64,000 bases of DNA from Vanessa cardui (taxonomy: Eukaryota; Arthropoda; Insecta; Lepidoptera; Nymphalidae), in assembly GCF_905220365.1 (NCBI RefSeq), contig NC_061153.1, positions 5,848,001 through 5,912,000 on the forward strand, read 5' to 3'. The translations under genes and the position numbers were made by a program. Of the stretch, positions 9,484 through 20,983 are shown piece after piece; positions within the stretch are counted from its first letter, which is position 1; every line of letters begins with the position of its first letter. The notes under the pieces were generated by a model. The model did not search any database. It was not told where the DNA came from and saw nothing but the letters and a program-made list of their open reading frames with translations.

Positions 9484-11046
9484 ACACCTTTTCTTACATT
9501 TAAAACATTCTGTAACCATACTCATATAACCCTTTCTTTCATTAGATCTATTAAAAATCTTTCATTTTATAACTCTGCCAAAAACTTACTCATTTACTTT
9601 AGAGTATTTCTATAGCTCTATTTTTTATATAGGACTACAGTGTCATATACCTCATATTGGCGTCTCGCGCACAATATGATAAGTCATACAACCAGTACCT
9701 ATTGATATACAATTATTGTAGCATTAAGCTACATATATTTTTTATTTCAATTAATTTTCATACCCAACATTCTATATGTACCAAGGAAATTTAACTTGTC
9801 CACGATTATTCATCGGTTGATCTATCCGACTTCAAATAGCCAAGCTAAACTTCAAAGGCACATTTTCCATAACAACAACGTCACACCATACAATCTACAT
9901 AATCGTACCACTCTCACACAATAACGTAAATATTACTCTACTTTAACATACCTTTCATATTACATTTTTATTTTAAACCATATTAATAAATCTTTTAATT
10001 TTTGTACTGTCCTTTTATATCCGACATAATATATTTCCTTCAATGTCATAATATTGACAACATTTAGTTTTTATTCCATTATCGTTATTTTTTTCATTAT
10101 CCGTGTTTTTTTTTTATTTATTTAAGACTCCTTGTCTTTAAAAAAAAGAAAATTATTAAAACGAAGTATTAGTATTGTATGTGTGAATATGAACCGTGCT
10201 ATATCATCGTATTAAGAATAAAGTTATCTTGCTTACAATAATTACAACATTAATTAATTTGCGCGAATTTTTTTTTTATTTAGTTTTCTATAGATATATT
10301 TTATTATGCATTTATGCTATTTTATTTGAGTTTTTATGTTTTTAGGTTTTTTATTTTAGTAATGTATGTTTTATACACGGGTTTTGTGACAAATATATTT
10401 TTAAACATACCTGATGTTTCTTATTGATAATCTTATTTTCTGTCTAAATAGTATTGTTTTTGTTTATAGTTAATACATTATTATTTTTCAATTTACGTCC
10501 GAATTAGTCTATAAAGAAGTTACATTTAGTTTTATATTTCACCGATACTCTGTTTCTACTCTATATTTAATTAACACGTTCCCTGCGCCATCACTTTCAA
10601 AAAACTTTCAGCTGGTGCTTTGGAGACCTAAACGATCTCCAAACTAACCTACCATTTGGTGCGTTTGAGACCTAATCGGTCTCCTAAAGATACAGTTATC
10701 AAAATAGTTTATATCTTCCAAAAAAACAATCAAATATATTTAGAAGTTTTGTGGGTGAAAGATAGCCTATTGCTTTATATTTTGCTAGGTTCGCACGCAG
10801 TTATGACATTTGAATAAACTACAAATACCAAAAAAAATATGATAACGATTGTATCTCGTGCCGCAACGGAAGATAGTTCAATATGTGTAGTAAGTAGTGA
10901 TGGGAATAAAATAATATCTCAGTTGTCGATTGAAAAGTTTTATTATAATAATTATGGAAAGTGTTTTTCATTAAAACATGGTAGGCACATTGATTGCTTG
11001 CATTGCGCGCAAATGGTAACTTAATTCTTTTAGTGTGTCGTAATTA
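9484..11046. other. AT-rich non-coding DNA with paired hairpins
   Basis: No gene recognised. At 10613-10685 two related units about 45 bases apart each contain a short palindrome: GGAGACCTAAACGATCTCC (10622-10640) and GAGACCTAATCGGTCTC (10667-10683). Each is preceded by a GGTGC-TTTG-like sequence. Confidence 0.55.
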
Positions 11047-11642
11047 ACCGACTTCAAAAAAAGGAGGAGATTCTCAATTCGTCGGGGCCTTTTTTTATTT
11101 ATTTTTTATGTATGTTACCGAATTACTCGAAGATGGCTAGGCCTATTTTGACAATTCTTTTTTGTTTGAAAAGGCATGTTTTACAGGTGGTCCCATTGTC
11201 AGGAGATCAGGATCTGATGATGGGATTCTGGAGAAATCGAGGGAACTCCTCAAATTTTATAGGCACACCTATAGTGATTTCGGTTTTATTCAAAGTGCCT
11301 TGGTCATATGCTTACGAAAAGTGACATTTGATGAAGTGGAACTGATGATGAAGACCACAACTGGTAATCAGAACCTATTAGTAAGTGACTATTTTACGGG
11401 TTTAGTTCTATTTCTTTTAGATAGTCGTCAAGCAATTGATGTTAGTAAACATGCCTATGATGAAGTTTAGCTGATGGTGGACTACCAGGAGAATTCCTCA
11501 ATGATTAACGGCACTGCATCGGGAAAATTGGCGATGAGCAGTTAACATTAGGCTATTGTAACTTATGTAACGCTTAATTTGAGTTGCAGTCCACATCGTA
11601 TTGAAACGGCGCGCCGTTTGTATGGAATATTTTGAAGTCGGT
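11047..11642. mobile_element. Lepidopteran interspersed repeat (ACCGACTTCAAAA ends)
   Basis: The segment begins ACCGACTTCAAAA at 11047 and ends with its inverse TTTTGAAGTCGGT at 11642. Its left end continues into an AAAGGAGGAG...TTCTCAATTCG block that I recognise as a very common lepidopteran repeat. Short open frames across it (up to about 100 codons) do not resemble a known protein and are probably incidental. The inverted ends suggest a non-autonomous DNA element, but the superfamily is not identifiable by eye. Confidence 0.6.
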
Positions 11643-12902
11643 GCCAACAAAGTAAATAAATTCCTATATTGAAATCATTTAATTTGTATCGATAGTAAGG
11701 TATGTCTAATGGTGTCATCTATACAATAAATAGATTTAGTTTTTGTATGTATGTATTTTGTACCTATATTAGCAATGTTGGCACCGACTTTGAGAGGTGA
11801 TTAAAAAATCGTAAATTGGATATGGATGTGACTGATTATTTTTTTCTTTTTAGTTCATTTTTGAAGGCGGTTTTTTTTTTTATTTATAAAAAAATATTTT
11901 TCATAACAACCCACACAACGTCTTTTTTTGTCGCCACGTTGGAAAACATGGTCAGTACATCTTCCTTCGGGTAATTCTGTAATAAAGTGCATTGTATAAA
12001 TAAACAGCATGCAACCATGTCAGTGAAGTAGGTAAATGCGATAGAATCTAATTTTATTAGTTTCGTTATTCGAGTGTCTTATGTCTATTTTTGTCTTAGG
12101 CTGTTGTTGCTTTAAAAAAATATACGGAGGTTTTAAATAAAAGCTGGATGTCACAGGTCTCTTGTAAGTTTACTATAACAACGTTTTAGTTTTAATAACC
12201 GAAATTTAGGCTACCAGAAACTTACCAGAGAGTGATGTGAACCCCCCCCCCCCTCTCTCCTCTGTGTAGCATAATGCTTACATAATTAAAACACTCTAGC
12301 ATTAGAGACAAGTAGCAAAGCCCACCAGAAATGCTACTAAGCTAAGACAATCTCAAAAACAACCAAAAATTTTCAGGCAATCAACAGAAGAAGTAGGTAC
12401 ATAACGCGTTTCAAACACAAAAAAAAATAAAAACCACATAATATCGAAAAAAAGGCAGGCAGATGTTAGTTGGAAATAAAGTCTCCCCTCTTTAATTTAT
12501 GTTATTTGAATTGTATTCAAGAAGATTTTTGTTCAGTTAACTCGAATGATTATAGTGCATAATATGCTCAGTTTCATGCAAAGCGTGCTGCAGTTAGTTG
12601 ACGATGCTAAGCTTACGCGTTGTCTGGAACCATTACCTAAGTTTCTGAAGAGATTTTAGCTACCTTTATGAGTAAGAACAGTTTGTTTTCTAGAACTGTT
12701 AGGTATGTTGACCACGGCAATCTTCTGACACCACCGCGCTCGCCATCGGATTTATCCGCATACCCTTGAACCTAAACGGTTATGTTTAGAACAAATTACG
12801 ATGTGTTTCCTCAAAAAAAAAAAATGGACTACAACATGATACCTACTCTGCAAAAATGGTGAGAAAAACGCAGTAGGTAAGTACACAAGTATGTGTCTAG
12901 TA
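11643..12902. other. Non-coding DNA between repeat and hAT
   Basis: No gene recognised. It contains a 14-bp inverted repeat, AAGTCGGTGCCAAC (11635-11648) with its complement at 11777-11790, and a poly-C/CT tract at about 12242-12260. It ends in the 8-bp duplication GTCTAGTA of the next hAT. Confidence 0.5.
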
Positions 12903-15243
12903 CAGGGGTCACCAATTAGTTATGCTCGGGGTCCGTTTTAAGAAATGAAATGACCATCACGGTCCGCACATTTTGTAGAAATAAAATTTATTAAAGAAAT
13001 GTAGTTACGGAAATAACAAAGATAATTTTTTACTTTTCAATGGGAAAAATGATTTTTTTCTGTTGTGGACTATCTGTCTGAAGTTTGGAGTATAATTGGT
13101 GCACGCTATTGTCATTAAATCCTGAAGATGTTCATTAGTAAGTTGAGATCGAAATTTCTTCTTAATGAAATTCATCTTTGAAAATGCTGCTTCACAAATA
13201 TATGTTGACCCAAACAAAGTAAGAAGTTTCATAGCTATTTTTTTTAGTTCTGGATATTTATTACCACACACAAAAACATTTGCAGCTTCGTTGCTCCATT
13301 CACCATCAGGATGCAGAGAGTAAATGCTGCTGAGGATTTCTACAACATTCTCAATTTTCTTAAAATCTGTGAACCTGTTTTCAAATTCCGATTTCAGATC
13401 TGTAATGAACGTCTTGATGATGATGATGATGAGGTTGATGTCGGCCAATAGGCCGACATCAATCTCGCTGTCACTGCTGATTATTTTATTTAAATTAGGG
13501 AAGTGTAAGCGTGCACTACCAACATCATTAATAAAGAGATCAAGTTTTCTCGTAAAACTTTTTACTTCCGACATGAGCTCCCATACAAGCTTTCCCTTGC
13601 CTTGAAGCTTCATAAAAATATCCGTCAAAAAAGCAATGGCAGCTACATTTTCTTTTTCTTTTAGGAAACTTAAATAGGCGTTTGCAGAAATCACTGATCA
13701 CTATTAAAAAGGTATATTTTTAAGTGCTCTAAAATGCTGAAGAATATTTCTAAAACGCAGCCTTTGCTTAACCATCTCACATTATTATGCAACAGTAGAT
13801 CGTCATATTGTGCATCAACTTCTTCAAGAAATGATTTCAATTGACGATGTTGCAGTGATGATTTCGCTCGGAGAAAATTCATTATTTTCATCACTTCTTG
13901 CATAATACGCTGCAAGTTACGATTGAGTTTGCAGCAAAGCAGTTTGGTGAATAATACAGTGGTAGGAAATCAAATTTTCATTACACCTTGCATTGCTACT
14001 CAACAAGCGAACTAGTCCTTTGTTACTCCCAACCATTGCTGGCGCACCGTCAGCAGTTACCGATAAAATCTTTTTCAAGTCTAACTCATCTTTATCAAAA
14101 AAAATCCATTATTGCTTTGTTTATGTCTTCTCCTCGAGTTTTTCCTAATAGTGGCAAAAGAGCCAATATCTCCTCAACAAAAGTTTCTTTTGTTTGGTCC
14201 AGGTAGCGTACAAAAATAATTAACTGTGCCGTATCAGTGATATCACATGATTCATCCATAGCCAAGGCGTAATAGTTTGCATTATTTAAACGCCGCTTCA
14301 CATCACAATGATTTTCTTCTGCCAAAACGTGTGTATTTCTGGTGCTAGTAGAAGCAGATAACGGAATCCGTCGTATCGTCTCAACAACATCCTTTTTGTT
14401 CTCAAATAAAGCATTACCCACCTCGAGAAAGCATTCTTTAACTACGTCAGCATCAGTAAATGGTTTCATGTGCTTAGCAAGAATTCAAGAAATGCGTAAA
14501 GAAGCCTCACCACATTTTGCCTGCTCAGTTATTGAGTGGCTTATGATTTTGGTCGAAGTTGAGTAACTTAAAAGTAAACTTGCAATTTTAGACTTACGCA
14601 GATCACTACCAACTGGAAAGTTTTGGGCAAATGATTTGTGTTTGGTATCATAATGGCGTTTTATATTCGAGCTTTTAATTAACGCCACTGTTTGGTTACA
14701 AATCAAGCACATTGGTACTGCTCCAGCACGATTTGGCAGTGTAAAACAATATAAATCGGTCCATTCTGGCAAAAACTGTCTATTTTCATCTTCAACTTTT
14801 CTTTTTTTCGGTTCCATAGTAATAAAACTCAACAATGTAAACAGGTAGGTACTTAAACTCGTAAATTAAACAAGCAAACGTAATATTTCAAGCACGTGGG
14901 TCGTCAAGACGTTAACTCAAAATTAAAACAAAACAAACTGACACGCCGGACGGCGCGGCGCGGCGGGGCGGCCGGCAGCGCTATCACCCCCGCCCGCTCC
15001 GCCCGCTCCGCGCGCTCCGATCGCGCGACGCGACGTCCCGCGCGCTTCCCCGTCCCGATGATAAACCGTTAACAAACCGCGAACTTGCATGTTTGTCGAA
15101 ATTTACGTTAAGAAAGATAGTGCGGGAGATACATTTTTATTAAATTTCGTGCTCTGCAGTGCAAGTTGCTGTGTTCTTGCGGTCCGCACAAAATGGGTTG
15201 GCGGTCCGGATGCGGACCGCGGTCCGCCATTTGGTGACCCCTG
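12903..15243 (-). mobile_element. Complete but decayed hAT transposon (2,341 bp)
   Basis: The ends are CAGGGGTCACCAA at 12903 and the inverse TTGGTGACCCCTG at 15243. They are flanked by identical 8-bp target duplications GTCTAGTA (12895-12902 and 15244-15251). Subterminal GCGGTCCG-type motifs recur near both ends. The transposase gene is on the minus strand and is broken. CAGGGGTC ends are typical of Charlie/Buster-type hATs. Confidence 0.94.
13005..14817 (-). pseudogene. hAT transposase (GTF2IRD2/ZBED5-like), frameshifted
   Basis: Transposase gene of the surrounding hAT, read on the minus strand from ATG at 14817. An N-terminal BED-type zinc finger (CLICNQTVA ... IKRHYDTKH) is followed by the core with the first catalytic Asp in LAMDESCDI. 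The second Asp, in TADGAPAMVGS, lies in another frame near 14060. The hAT motif VRWLSKG lies at about 13770, and the C-terminal part includes GSTYICEAAFSKMNFIK and RSQLTNEHL. The open pieces 14485-14817, 14095-14469, 13691-13915 and 13005-13694 are separated by stops or frameshifts, so no full protein can be made. All domains of the family are represented, so this is point decay, not truncation. Confidence 0.9.
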
Positions 15244-15369
15244 GTCTAGTATTTTGAGCGCTCTTAGGCAAGAGGGATGGTGAAGTGTATCTGCTTTACA
15301 TTAGATATCATGTCACAAGAAACCTGCAAGTTTTATATATGTACACGCTTGTTATCACACGAGTTGTAT

Positions 15370-16630
15370 TAAAAATAGTAATTTGTGCAATAATAAGTTA
15401 ATCATACCTGTTCCAGAAAATTTTCGGCCTCCGAATGTTTCGATTATTGATTCCGTGAATTCTTTTTTTGACATTTTCTTGTTTGTATTTGCATTGTATA
15501 TTATCTATTATTAATTCTTAATGTTTGTGTTGTTCTAGGTTAAGGATTAACAAGAAAATTAATACTACTATTCTTGACTTTAAAATTCAATTGAGTTTAG
15601 TGTCTCAACCGTACCGATCAATCTCATTCGTGTCTTCTCCATCCTACGTGACACTGGCGAAATAATCTGTGCCCTGCCGGCACAACTAAAAGCCATTGAA
15701 CTAGGAATAGAATCGAATTGTATATTATCCATGCGTTTATGAGTGCAGTACCAAATAATAATTCCATCATCACTTTCCGATACCACTTTAGACCTCGTCG
15801 TAAAGTAGTATAGTATGCCGACATTTGATCTGAGTAGTCTATCCCTTTTTTATTATCATTATATATTAAAATACACAGTGGCTTTCTGATCATTTCATTA
15901 GTTCTCTTATGTATCTTACCTGTATCTACTAGAGACGCTTTATGTGCTTTACAGGAAGTTATCATTGAAACTTGGCGCTTATCGTGCCATTTAATAACTT
16001 TTACACCACTAGGCAGCATTATCCCTTCAACTTCGCCTTTTTTCATTTTTTTAGACATAAATTGCTTGGGAAGTCCTCTTCGGTTTGATCTTAGCGTGCC
16101 ACAGTAAAATGTTTTCTTTTCTAAGAGTTCCTCTACTAAATCAAGAGAAGAATAAAAGTTATCGGTTACTAAAACTCGTTCTTCATTTTCTAGACCCTCT
16201 ATGAGCTTCATAACTACATTTTTCCATGGTTCACTTCTCTGCTATTTCCTTCTTTCCCTGTATATACTATGGTTTTAAAAGTGTAACCCTCAGGAGTACA
16301 TAGTTTATATAATTTAACTCCATATTTATGCGATTTATTTTTGATATATTGGCGAAAAATAAGTCTTCCGCGCCAGGGAATCATTGATTCGTCTATCACG
16401 ATAAATTTTCCTGGAGTTAAAATATCTCTAAAACGATTATTTAACATATTAAGTATTTGTCGAATTTTGTAGAGTCTATCTTCAGTATCATTTCTTTCAT
16501 CGCTGAAATGCCAAAACATTAGAAGCAAGATAAATCTATCTCTTCCCATGAGAGAGCATATATAATCATTTCTGTAAATGGATTTCTTTGACCAATAATC
16601 ATGAAAATGTGGAACCTTATTTAAGCCCAT
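15370..16630 (-). pseudogene. piggyBac transposase remnant, interrupted
   Basis: Minus-strand piggyBac/PGBD4-like transposase (TTAA-targeting DDD enzyme). Three catalytic Asp contexts are visible: VIDESMIPWRGR, VLVTDNFYSSLDL and GIDYSDQMSAYY. The N-terminal domain before MGLNKVPHFHDYW is absent, apparently lost where the neighbouring LTR element begins. A frameshift near 16212 separates the two open pieces 16214-16630 and 15624-16211. The coding region is then interrupted after NAWIIYN by a 211-bp retroposon (15506-15716). Beyond it the frame resumes with KKMSKKEFTES near 15450. Residues after NAWIIYN in the longest open frame are therefore retroposon-derived, not piggyBac. No TTAA-flanked ends were found. 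Confidence 0.88.
15506..15716 (-). mobile_element. Short retroposon in piggyBac (211 bp)
   Basis: The inserted segment is bounded by a perfect 13-bp target duplication ATTGTATATTATC (15493-15505 and 15717-15729). Read on the minus strand, it includes GTGCCGGCAGGGCACAG and ends TTAATAATA without poly(A). A second copy lies at about 46930-47137 in plus orientation. It encodes nothing evident. It may be a SINE or a severely 5'-truncated LINE with a TAA-type tail. Confidence 0.85.
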
Positions 16631-16719
16631 CGTAAGTATGACACTGAAAAACTGACGCTGACTGAGTGTGATTTTGATGAAATTTATTTTTCTAATAAAT
16701 ATTTATCAGCGTATTTATT

Positions 16720-17074
16720 AGTTTGTTATGTATGCGACCACCCTATGGAAGTACATTGGGACATCGCGTTCTCCGAGACCACCGACGACGGCCCGGTACC
16801 AGCAACCCTTGCGCAACACCACAACGGCCAACAACGGACCACACCGATCTTTCTCATAACTTCTGTGTCTCTTAGAATTAAGTAAAGTATTAACATAAAT
16901 AATATTATAATATAAATAATATAATAATTAGCTCTCAGATCATTCTGTGTTACAACCTCAACACATGAAGTAGTCTAATTAAATTAAGTTAGTATTAAAT
17001 TTGTGAATTAAAATAAATTCACTTTCAAAGTACATTCGGATTTTTTTAAGTCCTTCGGCTGCGAACGATGTAAT
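16720..17074 (+). repeat. 5' LTR of gypsy-type element
   Basis: Inferred 5' long terminal repeat of about 355 bases, from AGTTTGTTATG to the primer-binding site. The right edge is fixed by that site and the left edge is a guess from the AGT...AAT ends usual in gypsy/17.6-type elements. The 3' LTR is missing, so it cannot be checked within the window. Confidence 0.5.
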
Positions 17075-17092
17075 TGGCGCAGTCGGTAGGAT
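17075..17092 (+). other. Primer-binding site, tRNA-Ser-like
   Basis: TGGCGCAGTCGGTAGGAT is close to the complement of an insect tRNA-Ser 3' end including CCA. This is the primer type I recall for 17.6/297-like gypsy elements. Confidence 0.65.
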
Positions 17093-17432
17093 GCTTAGTG
17101 CGTAATAGTTCCGCGATAAAGGTGATCTCACATCGATACCGCTACGCGACGCGAGCTATCCAAGAGACTATCTAGTCCTACAACTGGGCATCTTGAATCT
17201 ACGAGTGTTTGTGGCCAGGGACGTACTCGAAAATCAGTACTAAAGAAAACCAAATGTAAGTACTTTGAAACTTTACTTAAACGTTGCTTCCCTTATAATC
17301 TAGTGTTATCCTATCCAAATTTTCCACCCTAGAAAAAACGGTGAAAAATCTGCCTCACATAGGCAGATCTCGCGAAATACTACCTTAGATTTTAATAGAA
17401 AAATAGATAATAGTGAATTAGAAATAATTAAA

Positions 17433-18737
17433 ATGTCTGTAGATCCTGATGTTATTTATAAGGCGCTCCGCCCGGTCCCCGGATTCGACGGGAACCCCAA
17501 TGTTCTTACCCGATTTATCAAAATATGTGACCAAATAGTAATAGAGTATTTAAAAAATGAACCAGGTTACGAGTTTAGTAATTTATGTTTAACTAACGGG
17601 ATTTTAAATAAAATTACTGGCCCTGCCGCCAGGACGATTAATTCGAATGGGATTCCTGATAGTTGGGCAGGAATTAGGAATGCGTTAATTAATAATTTTG
17701 CTGATCAAAGGGATGAGACAGCCCTATATAACGACCTTTCGTTACTCTCTCAGGGAAGCGATACTCCTCAGGAATTTTATGACAAATGCCAGACACTTTT
17801 CAGTACTATAATGACATATATTTCATTACATGAAAATATACCTATTACCATAGAAGCAAAACGTGATCTTTACCGGAAACTCACCCTAAAATCTTTTATT
17901 AGAGGTTTGAACGAACCTATTGGCTCACACATTCGGTGTATGAGGCCCGAATCCATTGAAAAGGCTCTGGAATTTGTACAGGAAGAAATCAATGTTATGT
18001 ACCTACAGCGTCGGAGCAATAGTAGCGATAGAAAAAACTTTAATTTGCATGCCAATAATTCACATAAAGTACCTGTGTCTACACCATTTATCTTGCATAA
18101 CCCCAATGTATTAGCATTACCAAATACAAACTGGCGGAAGCCTTTGCCCTTCCAAACACCAATGCAGCCTTGGAAACCTAACATCCAGAATGGCGTACCT
18201 CAACGGCCTGTTTACCAGGTAAGTCACCCCCAACAGCGTTTACCTTACAATATGCCGTCTCGCACGCAGCAGATGTTCCGTGCACCACCACACAATTATA
18301 ACCCGCAGAATAGTAGTTTTAGGATACAAGATAGACCACACCAGTCTCAACAAAACCTGGGACCTAAACCTATGAGTGGCGTTAGCCATTACGTAGCTAA
18401 GCCTTTTCTACCCGCGATTAGAGGACATGATTGGGCAAAGTTTGGCAATCCACCCCCTTCTAACTACTTCAAATCTAGGGAAATGAATTATAATGAGACA
18501 TACGACTATAATGACCAAAATCCTGACTTAGATTATGACTATGACCCCAATGAGTACTATTACTCATCCCACGACTATGACTATGACTATTATTATAACA
18601 CAAATATTCCAGACTACACTAACGAATCCAACTCACCACACATAGAGAAACCCCCTCTAACAGAAATTGAACCGCAACTTTCACCTTTAGGACAACAGGA
18701 TTTTCACAAAGGGCGTTCCAATACGGGACAAAAATAG
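17433..18737 (+). CDS. gag: Gag of gypsy/errantivirus-like element
   Basis: A 434-residue ORF from ATG at 17433, about 340 bases downstream of the primer site, so it is the first gene of the LTR element. The N-terminus matches the gypsy/17.6-type Gag pattern (VPGFDGNPNVLTRFI near residue 15). No CCHC zinc knuckle is present, as is common in this group. The C-terminal third is Pro/Gln-rich and then strongly Tyr/Asp-rich (DYDYDPNEYYY, about residues 360-390). Gag would form the cytoplasmic particle. The frame is open to its TAG at 18735-18737. Pol overlaps its end in the -1 frame, so Pol expression would need a -1 ribosomal frameshift. The gene looks intact even though the rest of the element is not. 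Confidence 0.82.
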   Translation: MSVDPDVIYKALRPVPGFDGNPNVLTRFIKICDQIVIEYLKNEPGYEFSNLCLTNGILNKITGPAARTINSNGIPDSWAGIRNALINNFADQRDETALYNDLSLLSQGSDTPQEFYDKCQTLFSTIMTYISLHENIPITIEAKRDLYRKLTLKSFIRGLNEPIGSHIRCMRPESIEKALEFVQEEINVMYLQRRSNSSDRKNFNLHANNSHKVPVSTPFILHNPNVLALPNTNWRKPLPFQTPMQPWKPNIQNGVPQRPVYQVSHPQQRLPYNMPSRTQQMFRAPPHNYNPQNSSFRIQDRPHQSQQNLGPKPMSGVSHYVAKPFLPAIRGHDWAKFGNPPPSNYFKSREMNYNETYDYNDQNPDLDYDYDPNEYYYSSHDYDYDYYYNTNIPDYTNESNSPHIEKPPLTEIEPQLSPLGQQDFHKGRSNTGQK

Positions 18738-19165
18738 AATTGAACCTGCAATCTAAAAAGGAGTTGAGATATATACAGATCGCGGACCCCCCTCTTAAAT
18801 TATTGGTGGACACCGGAGCTAATCAATCTTTTTTAAGCCCTGACGTAATTAAGCAATATTTTTCTTGTGTTCCACTTAACTACGACCCCTTTGAGGTAAC
18901 AAACTCTCGAGTAACCTCGTATCATGAACACTCTATCACAATTCCACAATTTGCAGAATTTAATGAACAAAAGAACGTAAAGTACTTCATGTTTAAATTC
19001 CATACCTATTTCGACGGTCTAGTAGGACTAGATTTGTTAAAAAATAGTATAATAGATCTTAAACATAATATACTAGTGACAGATTATACGAATATTCCAT
19101 TACTAAAATACAAATGTCGAACCACCAATTTGCATGAAACTATCCCCGCGCATTCTCAGAAAATA

Positions 19166-19900
19166 CTCAAGTGGCTTCCTATACGTCTTCGCCGGAACTT
19201 ACATATTCTTTCTCTTCTGTACTGTGCGCTATTTAACTATAGTTTTCCTACATATTTAAAAGATAAATTTGAATTTCTTGGTGATCCTTTGTCTTTAAGA
19301 TCTAAGCGGTACCTAACACTTAAAATGCCTGTACACAAAACTAAATTTCTAAACAAATCGTTTACTGTACAGGCCATAAGGTTATGGAATGCCCTTCCAG
19401 TAAACATTAAAAAGGCTCCATCTATTTCAGTTTTTAAAAGAGCCGTTAAAAACTATTACCTAAATAATAATTCAGACGACTTTAATTAATTATTTTATAC
19501 AACATTTATTATGTAATTTTATGTATTTTTATATCATTTTATTATCTTAAGTATGTATTAGTGTATGATAGAGATATATATTATTTATATATAATATATA
19601 TGTATATATATTTATATATATATATAAGAAGTATAAGTATTAGTGTGTAACTATTTGTATGTAAGTTTATGACTGCACCGCCTACGCCGATGGTTTTGGA
19701 TTCTCCCTTTGATTGGGTTGTCTGGAAGAGATGGCTAAAAAGCCATAAGTCCGCCCATTGTACAACACTTTTAATGTACTTCTTTTGTTTTGTTTTTTTT
19801 TTTAATCCTTTTTTTTTGTATTTTATTAATTTTATGTTACTTTCTTTTTTGTTTCTGTGTGTGGTGTGCAATAAAGAATTATAAAAAAAAAAATAAAATA
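19166..19900 (+). mobile_element. LINE 3' fragment inserted in gypsy pol
   Basis: 5'-truncated CR1/jockey-group LINE. It carries the C-terminal part of its ORF (WLPIRLRRN ... FTVQAIRLWNALP, stop at 19489), a 3' UTR with a TA-rich run near 19570-19625, a hairpin at 19731-19746 and an A-rich tail. It is flanked by the short duplication AAAATA (19160-19165 and 19901-19906). Removing it restores the gypsy reading frame at that point. It is the same family as the LINE at 53025-56630. Confidence 0.85.
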
Positions 19901-20791
19901 AAAATAGTTAAAGCACCTATGGCTTATCCACCTGGTAACGTATACGTGTCTGAACAAATAATATGTAACTGTATTATTCACGAGTGTATCACGACCGTTA
20001 CGGATAATTCTGGTTTTGTAGAGATAGAGAACCCCACTGACTATGATATCACACTGACTTTTGAACAACCCTTATCGATAGAATGTTATGACATCGATTG
20101 CACCCTTCCAGAACCCCCAGTTACACGCATTAAAGACGTACTTAACCGACTTAGGACTGATCACTTAAATAGTGAAGAAAAGCTTAATCTACAAACTCTT
20201 TGTTCGAAATTTGCTGACGTGCAGTTGTACTTAGAGGTTGAACCACTTACATTCACAAATAAAATCAAACACAACATTAAGACTACTGACGAGATTCCTG
20301 TTTATACAAAAAGTTACCGGTATCCATTTATTCATAGACAAGAAGTTAGGGACCAAATTGCAAAAATGCTTGAACAAGGAATAATACGACCATCTGACTC
20401 TGCCTGGAGTTCACCTATCTGGGTGGTACCTAAAAAAGCAGACGCTTCGGGTAGACAAAAATGGAGACTAGTAATAGATTTTCGAAAATTGAACGAAAAG
20501 ACTATAGATGATAAATACCCAATACCAAACATATCTGACGTCTTAGACAAGTTAGGAAGGTGCCAATACTTGTCTACGCTAGACCTGGCATCCGGTTTCT
20601 ATCAAGTTGAAATGAACCCCGACGACATACTCAAGACTGCCTTCAATGTTGAGCATGGGCATTTCGAATTTCTTCGAATGCCTAAGGGACTTAAGAACTC
20701 TCCTTTTACTTTCCAGAGAGTCATGGATAATGTCCTCAGAGGCTTGCAAAACGAGATTTGCCTTGTCTACTTAGACGATATAATAGTATTT

Positions 20792-20956
20792 AAATAAAAC
20801 TCTACCCGTGACCCGGTAGGAGTCTACCCGTGACCACGAACGCTGTAAAGTGCTCGAAACGTCGGGATGTCCAAAATAATTAATATTCGCGATTAAAATC
20901 CGTTATAACTAGTTTTATTTAAATGTGTAATAATCGCGAAAATTTAAGACAACATC
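20792..20956 (+). mobile_element. 165-bp insertion with 14-bp target duplication
   Basis: It sits immediately after the RT YLDD codons and is flanked by a perfect 14-bp duplication ATATAATAGTATTT (20778-20791 and 20957-20970). It contains the direct repeat CTACCCGTGACC (twice within about 35 bases) and the sequence GCTCGAAACGTCGGGATG. It has no coding capacity and no poly(A). The GAAACGTC block recalls the 3' core of hammerhead ribozymes in Penelope-like elements, but the CUGAUGA core is not clearly present. Confidence 0.8.
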
Positions 20957-20983
20957 ATATAATAGTATTTAGCACCTCTACAA

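Noticed and set aside
11112..11470. Open frames of 70-102 codons in the ACCGACTTCAAAA repeat
   Set aside because: They lie in a dispersed non-coding repeat, overlap each other in different frames and match no family.
16680..16760. Possible piggyBac TTAA-flanked terminus
   Set aside because: No inverted end or TTAA pair could be matched. The piggyBac 5' part seems lost at the LTR.
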